DNA of 64,000 nt from Hypomesus transpacificus (taxonomy: Eukaryota; Chordata; Actinopteri; Osmeriformes; Osmeridae): NCBI RefSeq assembly GCF_021917145.1, contig NC_061068.1, forward strand, positions 10,672,975 to 10,736,974, written 5' to 3'. The position numbers and the translations under genes were made by a program. How positions within the stretch are numbered: position 1 is the stretch's first letter; every line of letters starts with the position of its first letter. Positions 48,701-64,000 of the stretch are shown piece by piece. Below the pieces are notes generated by a model. It was not told the DNA's origin. It was given only the letters and a program-made list of their open reading frames with translations, and made no database searches.

Positions 48701-50147
48701 TCTCCTCCATCTAGTAGGGTGGCCAAAGAAGTCCTAAGGACCCTGGAAAACACCTCCAACTGCTGGCATGCTGTTGACACACTGGTGATCTCCCCTTGGT
48801 ACCCAGCGTCTGAAATTAGCTGAACACACACAGGGAATTAGCGAGACAGATTCTAGAACTGCTCTGCATATCCGACATGAAATTATACATCTTTAATATG
48901 CCACTATTTGTTTCTGTGGAGTGGGTGAAGAACTACCTTGACAGTAAAATTCAGCATCAGACAATCAGGATGTGCCTCAGCTAGCTTGTAAAAGAGATCT
49001 CTCCAGGTAGTGTGGGCTATCATCTGTTCTAGCCAAGCAGGTGTCTGAACAGAAGACATAAATGTTTCTAATAAATTACAATACTAAGAGCTTTTCCAAT
49101 TATAACCTACATGAAAATAAGGTCTGAGATCTCACCTCTCCCTCCACGGTAAAGATGGAATCAGCTTTTTGAGGGTCAAAGTGTTTAATAAGAAGACTTT
49201 TCAAGTGATTTTCAACCCGCTCTTGCACCTGTGCTGGCTCTACACCTGCAATACAAACAATTAAAATAACCATGCAACAACCATTTATCTGTCTGGAAGT
49301 CTGGAAAAACTTGGCTGGACACAACAAAGAATGATTAACTAGTTTAAAGTAAATAGGATGCTTGTTCAATTTACCCATCTGAATGAGCCACTCTGCCAGA
49401 AGGTTTACAGTCTGAGCCACAGCAGAGTAATTCTCTGACAGGAGCTGAATCACATGCTCGGGTGAGCCACCGGCTTGGAAATACCTGTAGAAATAGCACC
49501 TTAAGATAGCTTTGTGACTAACACTGAAATCATAACTCATTATATCTCAGTATTCAATGTTTCATTTGTACGTTTTGAGGGTGTTAAAAACGGCTGGCTC
49601 CATGATGTAATCTCTGCTGGAAAATTTCTGCAGACAGTCCTCTTGCACTTTTCCATCGTTCTCCCCCTCAACATAGCCGTCCTCCTAAAATAAAGTTGAA
49701 TTGTAGCATCCATGCTTAGCATACACTAACAATGTTGACTTGTTATGAGAAACCGTGACCACGAGTTTCAAAAAAGGCCCACCCATTGTAAAACTCACGG
49801 ATTCAATTAGCGCACCAGCTATTATTGTAACAAAATAACTTGCTTCTGGTCAGTTGGTGCTTAATAGCTAGCTAGTTCGATAGCAAGTTGTTACAGTACT
49901 AGTAGTCGGTAAACTTGGGACATTTTCAATAGCTGGAGAATATATTTCTGGCTGGCTGGTAAAGACTCCGTGTTTTTCACTTTTCAATTAATTTGCAATT
50001 GTCTAATTTAGCTGGTTAGCCAACGAATGTATGTTTAACAATGCGTTTGCTAGCTAGCAGCAAGTATTATAAACTGGGAAGATCTCTTACCAAATTGCTG
50101 TCAGGTCCATCCCAATCTCTAACCGTCCCATAATATTCCTCATCCAT
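45722..50147 (-). CDS. nelfcd: Negative elongation factor C/D, complete, 579 aa, 15 coding exons
   Basis: NELF complex subunit that holds RNA polymerase II at promoter-proximal pauses. Coding exons: 50091-50147, 49572-49684, 49375-49484, 49136-49245, 48937-49044, 48667-48819, 48435-48565, 48093-48258, 47830-47964, 47156-47295, 46909-47023, 46327-46422, 46104-46244, 45851-45980, 45722-45756. All phases agree. Sequence is almost human-like over its length: [84 protein letters not shown], and a C-terminal [11 protein letters not shown]. The start MDEEYYG aligns with the internal MDEDYYG of human isoforms, explaining the 579 rather than 590 aa. The intron after exon 6 has a GC donor (48665-48666). 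Confidence 0.97.
46508..46890. mobile_element. 383-bp TIR element in nelfcd intron
   Basis: Left end TAGGGTTGCAAAA, right end TTTGCAACCCTA, perfectly inverted over 12 bp. Flanks AGTAGAAT / AGTAGGAA agree at 6 of 8 positions when two bases are reassigned, compatible with an aged hAT-type duplication. It carries internal repeats around GGAAACCTTCCATGGGAAT. Non-coding. Confidence 0.7.
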
Positions 50148-50520
50148 AGTGATCGAGAAAATCTGGGATATGCTACGCGAATATTTTGATTATCTACAAA
50201 TTAAAACTGTTTTGATAACTCGCATACCATTTATCTTGGTAGCTAGTTTGAGAGGGGATAGCCACTTAGCTTCCAGCAAACATGAGCAGAAGAGCTTGCA
50301 TGCGCCGCCATGTGGTTTGGCGTACCTAAGGCATGTCCACCAATTTCAGCCGCCTCTATAAAAATCATGGTTAGATGACAGCTAGAAATTGCTTTGTCTT
50401 TTTTCGCAATAAAAGGATACTGATGGATTAGCTGTGCAATTACTCCAGTGATACTACAAGTCTTGGCAATATTTTTACAATAAATAATTCACGTAGCCTA
50501 TGCTAATGGAAACAAATGTA
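50148..50520. promoter_or_regulatory. Compact nelfcd promoter / kdm5b 3' flank
   Basis: Only about 370 bp separate the nelfcd ATG from the likely kdm5b poly(A) signal at 50521-50526 (AATAAA, minus strand). Both genes run leftward, so the nelfcd promoter must lie in this gap or in the kdm5b 3'UTR. No specific promoter motif was fixed. Confidence 0.4.
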
Positions 50521-50526
50521 TTTATT
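50521..50526 (-). terminator. Candidate poly(A) signal of kdm5b (AATAAA)
   Basis: AATAAA on the minus strand about 705 bp after the kdm5b stop codon. Sequence between is read as the 3'UTR. Confidence 0.45.
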
Positions 50527-51231
50527 TTATAACGCAAACAGCAACATAAGAATTATATTATTTACTCGAAAGGAGGGAAGTGTCATACCCGTGGCAGTTA
50601 GCTAAATCACACAATTTGTATTAGCCATATTACAAGTCCAAAAACAATATTTCTTCACCCTAAAGCCTAAGAGAGCATTCTATCAAACCATTTCTAAGCA
50701 CAAACATAGCTCAGATAAAACTGAACTCAAACAGTTCAGTTATTGCTCAGATATTAATAATAATATTAGCTCTACAAGTGTTGGAAGAGGGTTCACATTG
50801 TTCAGATGCATGTACAAAACAGTAGGTTCCAAAAATGTGTTGTCCAATTGACTTATTTTGGTTGAAGAAAAATAAATCCCTGCATTGTTGGTTCTCATAA
50901 CAAATGCATGAAAATAAGTTGAGTGAAAGGTTTTGCCCCACTTTGCAGTTGGAACCTAATGTGGTACTATCTGCATCAAGTCATTGCTTGGAAAGATGAG
51001 TTGATTGGCTGGTAAGCCAGCCACTATAACAATACAGTGACAAAAGTCTTTGTAGCTTTGCAATGTACAGTAGTCTGAGGAAGAAGTGGGGAAGTAGCAC
51101 CGTTGTCACCAAGAGCAAGATCGAAAGGGAGGGCAACCGGTTCACAGGGCAGACAGTTCAGATATGACTTGTAGATACAAGTCAGATTTGACTTGGAACA
51201 AAACTGATTCTTGAAAACAGTTTTTTGGTCT

Positions 51232-63740
<12,509 letters not shown>

Positions 63741-64000
63741 CGTTGCATCTTCATTTAAAATATTAGAGATGTACTATTACAATGTTCTAACTAAACTTCA
63801 ATAAAACTGTCTTCTCTATTGAACTAGCTACTCCCTTTAAATCGGTCAATTAAGAACATCACCACAGTTGCTCTCACGCACTATCCCAGTCGTGGAACAA
63901 CACCTACTTCCGCTTCAGAAAGTAGAGACCTTGAGTTATGCACAATGGCAACAAAGAATCCACATATAAATAAACACAACTTTTTGTGATAGATGCAAGT
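63741..64000 (-). promoter_or_regulatory. kdm5b 5'UTR/promoter with ETS site
   Basis: Directly upstream of the kdm5b ATG. ACTTCCG at 63906-63912 is an ETS site on the coding strand (CGGAAGT), about 165 bp before the start codon. The window ends inside this region, so its full extent is unseen. Confidence 0.4.

Overview
This window is nuclear DNA from a ray-finned fish. Genes are split by short canonical introns, protein sequences look vertebrate, and the space between genes is full of teleost-type short DNA transposons and tRNA-headed SINEs. I cannot fix the species. No prokaryotic, viral or CRISPR content is visible, and I see no undescribed multi-gene system. The unusual content is two decayed genes, layered transposons, an expanded coding minisatellite and several non-GT introns.

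Layout, left to right: (1) 28-5974 minus, 5' three coding exons of ctdsp2 (CTD small phosphatase), with a dense cluster of transposons in its introns. (2) 10041-10680 plus, a HIG1-domain gene (higd1a-type), tail-to-tail with (3) 12229-19479 minus, slc11a2 (DMT1 iron/metal transporter, 16 coding exons, 570 aa). (4) 22584-27247 minus, a large JCAD-like junctional protein with one giant exon containing an 8-residue repeat array. (5) about 28968-29632 minus, remains of an EEF1AKMT3/METTL21B-type methyltransferase gene. (6) 30451-34539 plus, stx16 (syntaxin 16). (7) 35868-41045 plus, npepl1 (M17 aminopeptidase-like, 523 aa). (8) 43468-44565 plus, a broken cathepsin Z gene. (9) 45722-50147 minus, nelfcd (NELF-C/D). 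(10) 51232-63740 minus, kdm5b (H3K4 demethylase, 27 coding exons, 1497 aa).

The left half (ctdsp2, higd1, slc11a2, eef1akmt3 relic) recalls human 12q13-q14. The middle (stx16, npepl1, ctsz, nelfcd) recalls human 20q13.32 without GNAS, and kdm5b is on human 1q32. The window is therefore a mosaic of vertebrate linkage groups. The genes do not form a pathway: they are ordinary eukaryotic neighbours with separate promoters. The two convergent pairs (higd1/slc11a2 and ctsz relic/nelfcd) have closely spaced 3' ends.

Exon coordinates were derived by hand from splice consensus, codon phase and remembered family sequence. Each assembled coding sequence keeps phase across all junctions.
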